From Betaproteobacteria bacterium (GTDB taxonomy: Bacteria > Pseudomonadota > Gammaproteobacteria > Burkholderiales > Burkholderiaceae): DNA of 10,724 bases. The stretch spans positions 1 through 10,724 of the forward strand of contig RFXC01000154.1 in assembly GCA_009921765.1 (NCBI GenBank), written 5' to 3'. Under the pieces are notes generated by a model, which was not told the origin of the DNA, did not search any database, and saw only the letters and a list, made by a program, of their open reading frames with translations. Within the stretch, counting starts at the first letter, position 1, and every line of letters starts with the position of its first letter. A program made the translations under genes and the position numbers. Below are positions 1 to 6,479 of the stretch, in pieces.

Positions 1-4
1 GCGC

Positions 5-817
5 TCAGTTCGACTCGATGCGCGCCCAGGCCGAGTGGTTGTGGATCGACTCGAAGTTCTCCACCTCCACCGCATAGCGGCCAATCCGCGCGTCCTTCGA
101 CAACCGCGCCGCCACATCGCGGATCAGGTCCTCCACAAACTTCGGGTTGTCGTACGCGCGCTCGGTCACATACTTCTCGTCTGCCCGCTTCAACACCCCC
201 CACAGCTCGCACGACGCCTCGTCCTCGGCCAGCCTGATCAGCTCCTGCGGCTCGATCACCGGCCTCGCCTCCACCCACATCGTCACGTGCGAACGCTGGT
301 TATGCGCACCATAGTCTGAAATCGTCTTCGAACACGGACACAGGCTCGTGACCGGCACCACCAACTGCACCTCCGTCACCGCCGTCTGCGCCTCACCCTC
401 CACCACCACCTTCAGCTGGTAGTCCATCAGACTCTGCACCCCCGACACCGGCGCCGCCTTCCTCACAAACAGCGTGAGCGACACCTCCAGCCGACCCCGA
501 CCCGCCTGCAGCCTCTCCAGCATCTGCCCGTGCATCCGCGCCAACCCCGCCACATCCAGCCCCTCGCCCGATGCGGAATGCTCCTCCAGCATCGCGATGA
601 ACCGCGACATGTGCGTGCCCTTCTGGTCAGCCGGCAGCGACACGCTCATCGTGAAATCGCCCACCGCAGCCTGACGCTCCGAGCCGCTTCCCCAGTGCAG
701 CGGATAACGCACCCCCTTCACGCCTACCAGCCCGATCGCAATGTTGCGCGGGTCGTGGCTGCCCTGGACATCGGCCATCTCTGAGCCAACCGTGAAATGA
801 GGATCACGCGTATTCAT
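5..817 (-). CDS. folE2: GTP cyclohydrolase IB (FolE2 type)
   Basis: Converts GTP to 7,8-dihydroneopterin triphosphate, the first step of folate (and, in many bacteria, queuosine/deazapurine) synthesis; cytoplasmic. The 270-residue product matches the usual size of the COG1469/FolE2 family. Visible motifs are GTHMSRF (about 67-73), the LCPCSK block with the conserved metal-ligand Cys at 160, the following GAHNQRSH segment (170-177), ELWGVLKR (204-211) and ESIHNHSA near the C-terminus. The ATG at 817 is chosen because CCGGAG lies a few bases upstream and the family N-terminus begins about here; the frame stays open to a GTG at 940, but that extension looks non-family. It is the last gene of the minus-strand xseB-ispA-dxs-folE2 cluster, 223 bases after dxs. 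FolE2 enzymes are less strictly zinc-dependent than FolE and are often Zur-regulated, but I see no Zur box here. Identity is very secure. Confidence 0.96.
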   Translation of the reverse strand: MNTRDPHFTVGSEMADVQGSHDPRNIAIGLVGVKGVRYPLHWGSGSERQAAVGDFTMSVSLPADQKGTHMSRFIAMLEEHSASGEGLDVAGLARMHGQMLERLQAGRGRLEVSLTLFVRKAAPVSGVQSLMDYQLKVVVEGEAQTAVTEVQLVVPVTSLCPCSKTISDYGAHNQRSHVTMWVEARPVIEPQELIRLAEDEASCELWGVLKRADEKYVTERAYDNPKFVEDLIRDVAARLSKDARIGRYAVEVENFESIHNHSAWARIESN

Positions 818-1040
818 GAAAACTCCGGAGGCCGACTGTCGCAGCCATGAGGGGGTGGAGGAGGTTACGGTCGGACGACCGCTGTTTCTGATCTGAGCGC
901 GCGATACTAGTCGCGCAAGCGCCGCAATGCGGCAATGCACCGTAAACCTGTAAGAAATAGGGGTAAAAGACCCAGTCGGGCGCTCGGATTAGAGGCTTTG
1001 TCGGGCTGGGCAACGACGGACAGCGCCGCGCCCGAACCGG
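818..1040 (-). other. dxs-folE2 spacer / possible folE2 leader
   Basis: This stretch separates the dxs stop from the folE2 start and contains no supportable gene. On the minus strand it holds, in order, a weak GGGT/ACCC hairpin (961-973), a near-repeat of GCATTGC (about 923-938), an inverted repeat at 899-916, a second one at 868-881, and the folE2 ribosome-binding site at about 824-829. The spacer is much longer than the other gaps in the cluster, which suggests folE2 has its own promoter or leader. TAGTAT within the 899-916 loop region resembles a -10 box, but no good -35 lies 16-18 bases upstream. I recognise no known riboswitch class. Confidence 0.45.
899..916. repeat. Inverted repeat GCGCGA-N6-TCGCGC
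   Basis: A perfect 6-bp stem (899-904 with 911-916) around the six bases TACTAG lies 82 bases upstream of the folE2 start. A second, smaller inverted repeat, CGGTC-GGAC-GACCG, lies at 868-881. They could be an operator half-site pair or hairpins in the folE2 5' leader. In GC-rich DNA stems of this size also arise by chance, so function is only inferred. Confidence 0.4.
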
Positions 1041-2969
1041 CTATGCCGAGCGGCTGGCCACCAGCCGCGGCTCTGCTCCAGGAAGCAGCGCCACGAAACG
1101 TTGACGGATCGTGCGTTCAATTCCTGCAGCATCCAGCCCCTCGAGCTGCAGAAGTTTACCCTGCTCACCATGGTCGATGAACCGGTCGGGCAGGCCCAGC
1201 TGGAGCAGGTCGATCGAGATGCCCTCAGCGGCAAGGGCTTCGGCCACGGCACTGCCCGCGCCCGCCATCACCATGTGTTCCTCAACGGTGACGAAGGCGT
1301 CGTGCGTACGCGACAGTTCACGCAGCATGGCGACATCCAGGGGCTTCACAAAGCGCATGTTGACCACCGTGGCATCGAGCGCATCGCCCGCCGCAAGACA
1401 GGGCGCAAGCAGCGTACCAAACGCCAGGATGGCAATACGCCGCCCCTCCCGGCGCCGCTCGGCCACACCGATGGGCAGCACGGAAAGATCACGTGCGGGC
1501 ACCGCCCCGACGCCTGCGCCGCGCGGATAACGAACCGCCGCCGGTCCATCATGCAGGAACGCGGTGGTGAGCATCTGCCGGCATTCGGCTTCGTCTGAGG
1601 GCGCCATCACCACCATGTTCGGTACGCAGCGCAGATACGCGTAGTCGAAGAAACCACCATGGGTGGCGCCGTCGGCGCCGACCAGCCCCGCACGGTCGAT
1701 CGCAAACATCACCGGCAGGTTTTGCAGCGCCACGTCATGAATCAGCTGATCGTAGCCTCGCTGCAGGAAGGTGCTGTAGATGGCGACTACCGGCTTCAAT
1801 CCCTCGCAGGCAAGCCCGCCCGCAAAGGTGACCGCATGCTGCTCGGCGATGCCCACATCGAAATAGCGATCTGGAAAGCGCTTCTCGAACTCGACAAGAC
1901 CGGAGCCTTCACGCATGGCAGGCGTGACTGCCACCAGCCGACGGTCGGCCGCACCCATGTCACAGATCCAGTCGGAAAACACATTGGTGAAGGTGGGCTT
2001 GCCCGGCGCGGCGGGCTTTTTCAGCCCCTCGGCAGGATCGAATTTTCCGGGCCCGTGGTAGGCAATCGGATCGACTTCGGCGCGGCGATAGCCCTTGCCC
2101 TTGCGGGTAACGATGTGAAGGAACTGAGGCCCGCGCCGCTCGCGCAGGTTCTGCAGGGTGGGGATCAGGCTGTCCAGATCATGGCCATCGATCGGGCCCA
2201 CGTAGTTGAATCCGAACTCTTCAAACATGGTGCCGGGGAGCACCATGCCCTTGGCATGCTCTTCAAACCGCCTGGCAAGTTGCAACACAGGCGGCACCAC
2301 CGACAGCATGGCCTTGCCCATATCCCGCGCAGCGGCGTAAAAACGGCCAGACATCAGGCGCGCGAGATGCCGCTGCAACGCGCCCACGGGCGGCGAGATC
2401 GACATGTCGTTGTCGTTCAGGATCACGAGCAGGTCGATGTCGGGCATGACACCGGCGTTGTTCATGGCCTCAAACGCCATGCCTGCGCTCATGGCGCCGT
2501 CGCCGATCACGGCGATGTGGCGCCTGCGTTCAGGACCCGATCCCTCGCCCGCAATTCGCGAGGCCACCGCCATGCCGAGCGCGGCCGAGATGGATGTGGA
2601 GGAATGCGCCGTACCGAACGTGTCGTATTCGCTTTCCACGCGACGAGGAAAACCCGAGATGCCGCCGAACTGTCGCAGTTTGGACATACCCGACCTGCGG
2701 CCGGTAAGGATCTTGTGCGGATAGCTTTGATGTCCCACATCCCAGACGATGCGATCACGCGGCGTCTTGAACACATAGTGCAGCGCCACCGACAGCTCGA
2801 CCGTGCCAAGGTTGGAGGACAGGTGCCCGCCGGTTCCCGCCACCGAATGCAAAACGAAGTTGCGCAACTCATCGGCAAGCTGCGGGAGACTTTGGCGATC
2901 GAGTGCGCGCAGCTGCTCCGGACGGTCGATGGTGTCGAGCAGCGGAGTGGCCGGAAAAGAAGTCGACAT
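1041..2969 (-). CDS. dxs: 1-deoxy-D-xylulose-5-phosphate synthase
   Basis: Thiamine-diphosphate enzyme that condenses pyruvate and glyceraldehyde 3-phosphate to 1-deoxy-D-xylulose 5-phosphate. This is the committed entry to the MEP isoprenoid pathway and also supplies thiamine and pyridoxal precursors. The 642-residue product is near the family length of about 620. Visible signatures are HLSSNLG with the conserved His49, the ThDP/Mg motif starting GDGAMSAG at 157 and ending at NDN (185-187), GIAEQHAV with the catalytic Glu376, [15 protein letters not shown] (433-447) and RYPRG (480-484), then the C-terminal transketolase-type domain (about 505-625). The ATG at 2969 has AAGGA 8 bases upstream. 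It lies 10 bases after ispA, so the two are surely cotranscribed. The frame remains open upstream through ispA, but that part overlaps a better gene and is not coding here. Confidence 0.98.
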   Translation of the reverse strand: MSTSFPATPLLDTIDRPEQLRALDRQSLPQLADELRNFVLHSVAGTGGHLSSNLGTVELSVALHYVFKTPRDRIVWDVGHQSYPHKILTGRRSGMSKLRQFGGISGFPRRVESEYDTFGTAHSSTSISAALGMAVASRIAGEGSGPERRRHIAVIGDGAMSAGMAFEAMNNAGVMPDIDLLVILNDNDMSISPPVGALQRHLARLMSGRFYAAARDMGKAMLSVVPPVLQLARRFEEHAKGMVLPGTMFEEFGFNYVGPIDGHDLDSLIPTLQNLRERRGPQFLHIVTRKGKGYRRAEVDPIAYHGPGKFDPAEGLKKPAAPGKPTFTNVFSDWICDMGAADRRLVAVTPAMREGSGLVEFEKRFPDRYFDVGIAEQHAVTFAGGLACEGLKPVVAIYSTFLQRGYDQLIHDVALQNLPVMFAIDRAGLVGADGATHGGFFDYAYLRCVPNMVVMAPSDEAECRQMLTTAFLHDGPAAVRYPRGAGVGAVPARDLSVLPIGVAERRREGRRIAILAFGTLLAPCLAAGDALDATVVNMRFVKPLDVAMLRELSRTHDAFVTVEEHMVMAGAGSAVAEALAAEGISIDLLQLGLPDRFIDHGEQGKLLQLEGLDAAGIERTIRQRFVALLPGAEPRLVASRSA

Positions 2970-2979
2970 GGTGGGATCC

Positions 2980-3912
2980 TTAAGAGGAGCGCTGCACAAT
3001 GAGATCGGAAATGGCCGCCAGGCGCGATGCCCCCGGCCCCAGCTGAGCGAGCGCCGATCGCGCTTCATCGCGGAGCGACTGTGCAAGCGCGCGCGCCTCA
3101 TCGAGGCCGAGCACCGACACATAGGTGGGCTTGTTCTGCTCGGAGTCTTTGCCGGCGGTTTTGCCGAGCGTGGCCGAATCGGCCTCGACGTCAAGCACGT
3201 CATCGACCACCTGAAAAGCCAGGCCGACAGCAAGCGCGAACCGGTCAAGCTGCGCGCGTTCGGCCCCTGAAAGCGGACGACCGCAGGCCGCACCCAGGCG
3301 CACCGAGGCCGCGAGCAGTGCACCGGTCTTGCGGCGATGCATGTCTTCAAGCTCGGTGCGCGCGAGTGTGCGGCCCACCGCGGCGAGATCAATAGCCTGA
3401 CCGCCCGCCATGCCGAGCGATCCGGCCCCGCGGCCAAGTTCGGCGAGCATGGCGACCACCGCCGTGGGCGAGGCCCCAAGCCCCGCCGCCGCAGCGAGCG
3501 ATTCGAAGGCAAGCGCCTGCAGCGCATCGCCCACCAGCATGGCCATGGCCTCGCCGAAGGCCACATGAACTGTTGGTTTTCCGCGACGCAGAACGTCGTT
3601 GTCCATGCAGGGCATGTCGTCATGCACCAGGGAGTAGGCGTGAATCATCTCCACCGCGCAGGCCGCGCAGTCGAGCGCGCCTGGCGCTGCTCCGGTGAGC
3701 TCACCCGCGCCATAGACGAGCAGCGGTCGGATTCGCTTGCCGCCACCCAGCACGGCGTAGCGCATCGCTTCGTGCAGCCGCGCGGGATGCGCCCTGGCAG
3801 CCGGCAGCCGCGATTCGAGCGCACGCTCAACCCGATCAGCGTGATCAGCCATCCAGCCGGCGAAAGCCTGATCAGTCGATCCCGCCACCCGCACTTGAAC
3901 CGGCGCATCCAC
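2980..3912 (-). CDS. ispA: (2E,6E)-farnesyl diphosphate synthase (polyprenyl synthetase)
   Basis: Adds IPP to DMAPP and GPP to make farnesyl diphosphate, the precursor for undecaprenyl phosphate, ubiquinone side chains and hopanoids. The 310-residue product is all-alpha polyprenyl synthetase type. It shows GGGKRIRP (57-63 region), the first Asp-rich motif DDMPCMDND with Asp98, Asp99 and Asp104, RRGKPT (109-114), GQAIDL, the KT pair near 195, and the second Asp-rich motif VVDDVLD with Asp237, Asp238 and Asp241. I choose the GTG at 3912: it follows the xseB stop (3914-3916) by one base and has GGAGG nine bases upstream, inside the xseB end. Alternatives are an upstream ATG at 3936 within xseB and an internal ATG at 3852 that would give 290 residues. 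Farnesyl rather than geranyl or geranylgeranyl specificity is inferred from context and family. Confidence 0.95.
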   Translation of the reverse strand: MDAPVQVRVAGSTDQAFAGWMADHADRVERALESRLPAARAHPARLHEAMRYAVLGGGKRIRPLLVYGAGELTGAAPGALDCAACAVEMIHAYSLVHDDMPCMDNDVLRRGKPTVHVAFGEAMAMLVGDALQALAFESLAAAAGLGASPTAVVAMLAELGRGAGSLGMAGGQAIDLAAVGRTLARTELEDMHRRKTGALLAASVRLGAACGRPLSGAERAQLDRFALAVGLAFQVVDDVLDVEADSATLGKTAGKDSEQNKPTYVSVLGLDEARALAQSLRDEARSALAQLGPGASRLAAISDLIVQRSS

Positions 3913-3913
3913 C

Positions 3914-4201
3914 TCAGTCGGCCTCCGGTGCAGCATCGAAGGGTTTGAGCAAATCGGCCTCAAGCACCTTCACCTGCTGTTGCACGTCAGCGAGCAGCCT
4001 GCGGCAGTGAGCGGCCAGCTGGGCGCCCCGGCGATACGCTGCGAGCGACTGCTCGAGCGCAAGCGACCCGGATTCCATCGATTGCACCAGCGATTCGAGC
4101 TCGGCCACCGCCTCCTCAAAACTCGCAGGCAACGCACCGCCCTCCCCGCCGGTATCGGCCGCAGGGCTGGGGGGTGGTGTCGTAGTTTTATGACGATTCA
4201 T
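3914..4201 (-). CDS. xseB: Exodeoxyribonuclease VII small subunit
   Basis: Small subunit of exonuclease VII, which with XseA degrades single-stranded DNA from both ends. The 95-residue product has the family core from about residue 28 to 85: SFEEAVAELESLVQSME, then SLALEQSLAAYRRG and a final helix through LLADVQQQVKVLE. That core forms the usual helical hairpin that binds the large subunit. The first 27 residues are Thr/Pro/Gly-rich low-complexity sequence, making the protein slightly longer than the usual 75-85. The ATG at 4201 is the only good start before the core, but the bases upstream show no clear Shine-Dalgarno match. Its place before ispA and dxs is a well-known arrangement in proteobacteria; xseA is not in the window. 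Confidence 0.93.
   Translation of the reverse strand: MNRHKTTTPPPSPAADTGGEGGALPASFEEAVAELESLVQSMESGSLALEQSLAAYRRGAQLAAHCRRLLADVQQQVKVLEADLLKPFDAAPEAD
3922..3926 (-). promoter_or_regulatory. ispA ribosome-binding site inside the xseB end
   Basis: GGAGG sits within the last codons of xseB, nine bases before the ispA GTG at 3910-3912. The stop-start arrangement TGA-G-GTG favours translational coupling of the two genes. This site decides the choice of the GTG start. Confidence 0.65.
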
Positions 4202-4231
4202 GATGTCAACAAAGAGTGATGTTACTGCGAC

Positions 4232-4259
4232 TTGCCTTCGGGTGAAATCCGGGTATCCT
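4232..4259 (+). promoter_or_regulatory. Candidate sigma-70 promoter for the Rieske-sulfurtransferase pair
   Basis: TTGCCT (4232-4237) and TATCCT (4254-4259) are separated by 16 bases, in the divergent region between xseB and the oxygenase gene. Transcription would start near 4266 and give a leader of about 84 bases that contains the hairpin at 4293-4327. Each hexamer differs from consensus at two positions, so this is a plausible but unproven call. The same gap (4202-4349) must also hold the promoter for the xseB-ispA-dxs cluster on the other strand; there I see only weak candidates, such as TAACAT at 4219-4224. Confidence 0.3.
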
Positions 4260-4292
4260 CTCGGTCCCCTTTGACCACCCTCAACGCCCGTT

Positions 4293-4335
4293 CCGAGGAC
4301 CCGGTCAGGCTTGGTTCCGTCCTTCGGCTTTTTTT
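4293..4335 (+). terminator. Terminator-like hairpin with T7 tract in the oxygenase leader
   Basis: CCGAGGAC (4293-4300) can pair with GTCC-T-TCGG (4319-4327), forming eight base pairs with one bulged T around an 18-base loop. One C later comes a run of seven T (4329-4335), followed directly by CCGGGAGGG, the ribosome-binding region of the gene starting at 4350. The form is that of an intrinsic terminator, but its place inside the leader suggests attenuation rather than the end of a transcript. The loop can also form a competing ACC/GGT pairing. No ligand-binding fold is recognised. Confidence 0.4.
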
Positions 4336-4349
4336 CCGGGAGGGTCAGG

Positions 4350-5450
4350 ATGTCGGATCTGGGTCGCCGCGAACATGTCGCGCAGTCACGCGCGCAACTT
4401 CCGGTTCACGCCTATTTCGACGAAGCGCTTTTCCGGCGCGAAATCGACACGCTGTTCAAGCGCGGTCCGGGTTATGTCGGCCATGAGCTGATGGTACCCG
4501 AGACCGGAAATTATCACGCGCTCGCCGCCGAAGGCGAAGGGCGCGTACTGGTTCGTTCCGAACAGGGGGTGGAGCTCCTGTCAAATGTCTGCCGCCATCG
4601 CCAGGCGATCATGCTGAACGGTCGCGGCAGCGCGGAGAACATCGTTTGCCCGCTGCATCGCTGGACTTACGACCTGAAGGGAACGCTCCTCGGTGCACCG
4701 CATTTCAGCGAGCAGCCGTGTCTCAATCTCGGGCGCTCGCCGCTACAGAACTGGCAGGGGCTGTTGTTTTCTGGTCCTCGGGATGTTGGCCGCGATCTGG
4801 CCGCGATCACCGGACGGCCCGACTTCGATTTCTCTGGCTACATGCTCGATCACGTCGAAGCGCACGACTGTCATTACAACTGGAAAACCTTCATCGAGGT
4901 CTATCTCGAGGACTATCACGTGGTCCCGTTCCATCCGGGGCTCGGGCAGTTCGTGTCGTGCGACAAGCTCCGCTGGGAGTTCGGCGACTGGTTTTCGGTG
5001 CAGACGGTGGGCGTTCACGACGCGCTGCGCAAGCCCGGCACGCCCACCTATCGCGTGTGGCATGAGCAGGTGCTGGGCCGTTTCGGCGGGCAAACCCCAC
5101 CGCACGGCGCAATCTGGCTCACCTACTATCCGAACATCATGGTGGAGTGGTACCCGGGCGTGCTCTGCGTCTCCACTCTGGTGCCGCTCAGCCCGAACCG
5201 CACCATGAATTACGTCGAGTTCTACTACCCCGAAGAGGTCGTTCTGTTCGAGCGTGAGTTCGTGGAGGCCGAGCGGGCGGCCTACATGGAAACCGCTCGC
5301 GAAGACGACGAAATCGCCGAGCGCATGGATGCCGGCCGCAAGGTCCTGCTCGACCGGGGCGATGACGATGCCGGCCCCTACCAGAGTCCGATGGAAGATG
5401 GCATGCAACATTTCCACGAGTTCCTGCGCCGAGAACTCGGCCCGATCTGA
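4350..5450 (+). CDS. Rieske [2Fe-2S] ring-hydroxylating-type oxygenase, alpha subunit
   Basis: Predicted 366-residue oxygenase component that would use a Rieske cluster and mononuclear iron to oxygenate an unknown substrate. The Rieske ligands are Cys81-x-His83 and Cys100-x2-His103, in NVCRHR and CPLHRWTYD. The catalytic domain has NWKTFIEVYLEDYH and PFHPG, giving His190 and His195 as iron ligands; Asp319 in AREDDEIAE is the likely third. The position three residues before His190 is Glu187 rather than the Asp of naphthalene dioxygenase, a trait I recall from the carnitine/glycine-betaine monooxygenase branch. The ATG at 4350 is chosen for the GGGAGG just upstream; the upstream TTG at 4311 would add 13 unlikely residues. 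No beta subunit, ferredoxin or reductase gene is nearby, so a shared reductase is implied. This protein is common beside xseB in betaproteobacteria, but its function is unknown to me. Confidence 0.9.
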   Translation: MSDLGRREHVAQSRAQLPVHAYFDEALFRREIDTLFKRGPGYVGHELMVPETGNYHALAAEGEGRVLVRSEQGVELLSNVCRHRQAIMLNGRGSAENIVCPLHRWTYDLKGTLLGAPHFSEQPCLNLGRSPLQNWQGLLFSGPRDVGRDLAAITGRPDFDFSGYMLDHVEAHDCHYNWKTFIEVYLEDYHVVPFHPGLGQFVSCDKLRWEFGDWFSVQTVGVHDALRKPGTPTYRVWHEQVLGRFGGQTPPHGAIWLTYYPNIMVEWYPGVLCVSTLVPLSPNRTMNYVEFYYPEEVVLFEREFVEAERAAYMETAREDDEIAERMDAGRKVLLDRGDDDAGPYQSPMEDGMQHFHEFLRRELGPI

Positions 5451-5470
5451 GCGTTCTTCAGGATCCCATC

Positions 5471-6331
5471 ATGAAACCTTTCACCACCCTGATCAGCGTC
5501 GAGGAACTCGCGGCACGGCTCGATGACTGTGTGGTCGCCGACTGCCGTCACGATCTGTTCAAGCCCGCCCAGGGCGAAGCAGATTACGCGGCCGGACACA
5601 TCCCCGGCGCAAGCTTTGTTTCACTCGACCGTGATCTCGCCGGCCCCAAAGGCGACGGGCGCTCGGGGAGGCATCCGCTGCCCGATCCCGACCTGTTGCG
5701 GGCACATCTGCAATCTCTCGGGCTGTCCGACGGACGGCAGCTGGTCGTCTACGACGCCGATACCGGCGGCTTTGCGGGCAGGCTTTGGTGGCTCGCCCGC
5801 TGGCTGGGGCACGAGGCGGTCGCGGTTCTCGATGGCGGCTTCCGAGCCTGGCGCGCCGCCGGTTACCCGGTCACCGCCGAGATGCCAGCCCGCAAGACGC
5901 TGGGAACGCTGTCGGCAAGGTCCCCGCTCGCCACCCGGGTCACCGTCCAGGAATTGCTCAACGATCAGCCGCGCCGCGAACGGCTGGTGATCGATGCGCG
6001 TGCGCCGGAACGCTGGCGCGGCGATACCGAACCGCTGGACCCCGTCGGCGGACATATCCCCGGCGCGCTCAACCGGCCCTTGCAGCTCAACTTGCGACCC
6101 GATGGCCGCTTCAAGCCGGCCGAGGTATTGCGTGAGGAATTCACGGCGCTCCTCTCGGGCAAAAATCCCGCCACGGTGGTGCACAGCTGCGGTTCCGGTG
6201 TCAGCGCCTGTCATAACCTGCTTGCCATGGAGCACGCAGGGCTCGCGGGCGCAAGCCTCTACCCGGGATCATGGAGCGAATGGTGCGCCGACCCGGCGCG
6301 CCCCGTTGCCCGGGGGCCGCAACCCGGCTGA
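5471..6331 (+). CDS. sseA: Two-domain sulfurtransferase, 3-mercaptopyruvate type
   Basis: Tandem rhodanese protein of 286 residues, predicted to move sulfane sulfur from 3-mercaptopyruvate (or thiosulfate) to an acceptor such as cyanide or a thiol; cytoplasmic, no signal peptide. The inactive N-terminal rhodanese domain spans about 6-135 (AGHIPGA at 41-47, VVYDAD, DGGFRAW). The catalytic domain spans about 157-280 (IDARAPERWRG, GGHIPGA) with Cys240 in the loop CGSGVSA. That loop favours mercaptopyruvate sulfurtransferase over thiosulfate rhodanese, which has a CRKG-type loop, but substrate choice is not proven. The ATG at 5471 has AGGA eight bases upstream and lies 20 bases after the oxygenase stop, so the two form one transcription unit. 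Whether it serves the oxygenase, for example in iron-sulfur supply, is only a guess. Confidence 0.92.
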   Translation: MKPFTTLISVEELAARLDDCVVADCRHDLFKPAQGEADYAAGHIPGASFVSLDRDLAGPKGDGRSGRHPLPDPDLLRAHLQSLGLSDGRQLVVYDADTGGFAGRLWWLARWLGHEAVAVLDGGFRAWRAAGYPVTAEMPARKTLGTLSARSPLATRVTVQELLNDQPRRERLVIDARAPERWRGDTEPLDPVGGHIPGALNRPLQLNLRPDGRFKPAEVLREEFTALLSGKNPATVVHSCGSGVSACHNLLAMEHAGLAGASLYPGSWSEWCADPARPVARGPQPG

Positions 6332-6343
6332 CGCCCCGGGGCG
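6332..6343. repeat. 12-base perfect palindrome directly after the sulfurtransferase stop
   Basis: CGCCCCGGGGCG begins right after the TGA at 6329-6331. It is a perfect palindrome but has no loop and no following T run, so it is a poor intrinsic terminator as it stands. A GC-rich imperfect palindrome also occurs at 6467-6477, next to the stop of the convergent transporter gene. The rest of the convergent gap 6332-6479 holds only the 8-bp repeat; I see no gene there. Confidence 0.4.
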
Positions 6344-6371
6344 CGTCTACGGCAGCCAGTTCGTCGTACTC

Positions 6372-6425
6372 GGGCTGCCGGGCTGCCGGGCTGCCGGGCT
6401 GCCGGGCTGCCGGGCTGCCGGGCTG
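6372..6425. repeat. 8-bp tandem repeat GGGCTGCC, 6.75 copies, G-quadruplex pattern
   Basis: Six exact copies of GGGCTGCC are followed by a partial GGGCTG, with no mismatches. It lies in the convergent gap, 40 bases after the sulfurtransferase stop and 54 bases before the ZIP transporter stop. The plus strand has seven GGG runs spaced by five bases (CTGCC), which fits the G3-N1-7 quadruplex rule more than once over; the minus strand is the C-rich partner. The perfect copies suggest recent expansion by slippage. It could act as a roadblock or mRNA 3'-end structure between the converging transcripts, or be a neutral variable-number repeat. Confidence 0.9.
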
Positions 6426-6479
6426 ATGGAACACCGACACACCGGTCGCGGTCAACCCACGCTCGTGCGGGCCCCGCGC

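Noticed and set aside
818..940. N-terminal extension of folE2 from the GTG at 940
   Set aside because: The extra 41 residues do not resemble the family, and the ATG at 817 has a good ribosome-binding site and gives the usual family length.
961..973. Intrinsic terminator after dxs on the minus strand
   Set aside because: The GGGT/ACCC stem has only four base pairs and the following tract (CTATTTCTT) is not a clean T run, so it is too weak to call.
1659..3002. A 447-codon open frame on the plus strand, antisense to dxs
   Set aside because: It lies wholly opposite dxs, which has all its family motifs. Its translation is rich in His, Arg and Gln and has no recognisable domain, as expected for an antisense frame in GC-rich DNA.
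2970..3623. In-frame upstream extension of dxs by 218 codons on the minus strand
   Set aside because: It overlaps the complete ispA gene in another frame, its translation is low-complexity Arg/Ser/Pro, and the ATG at 2969 has a good ribosome-binding site and family N-terminus.
4743..5417. A 224-codon minus-strand open frame inside the Rieske oxygenase gene
   Set aside because: The sense strand encodes conserved iron-ligand motifs; the antisense translation has no recognisable domain.
6372..6425. CRISPR array
   Set aside because: Repeat units are 8 bases and directly adjacent, with no spacers and no cas genes nearby.
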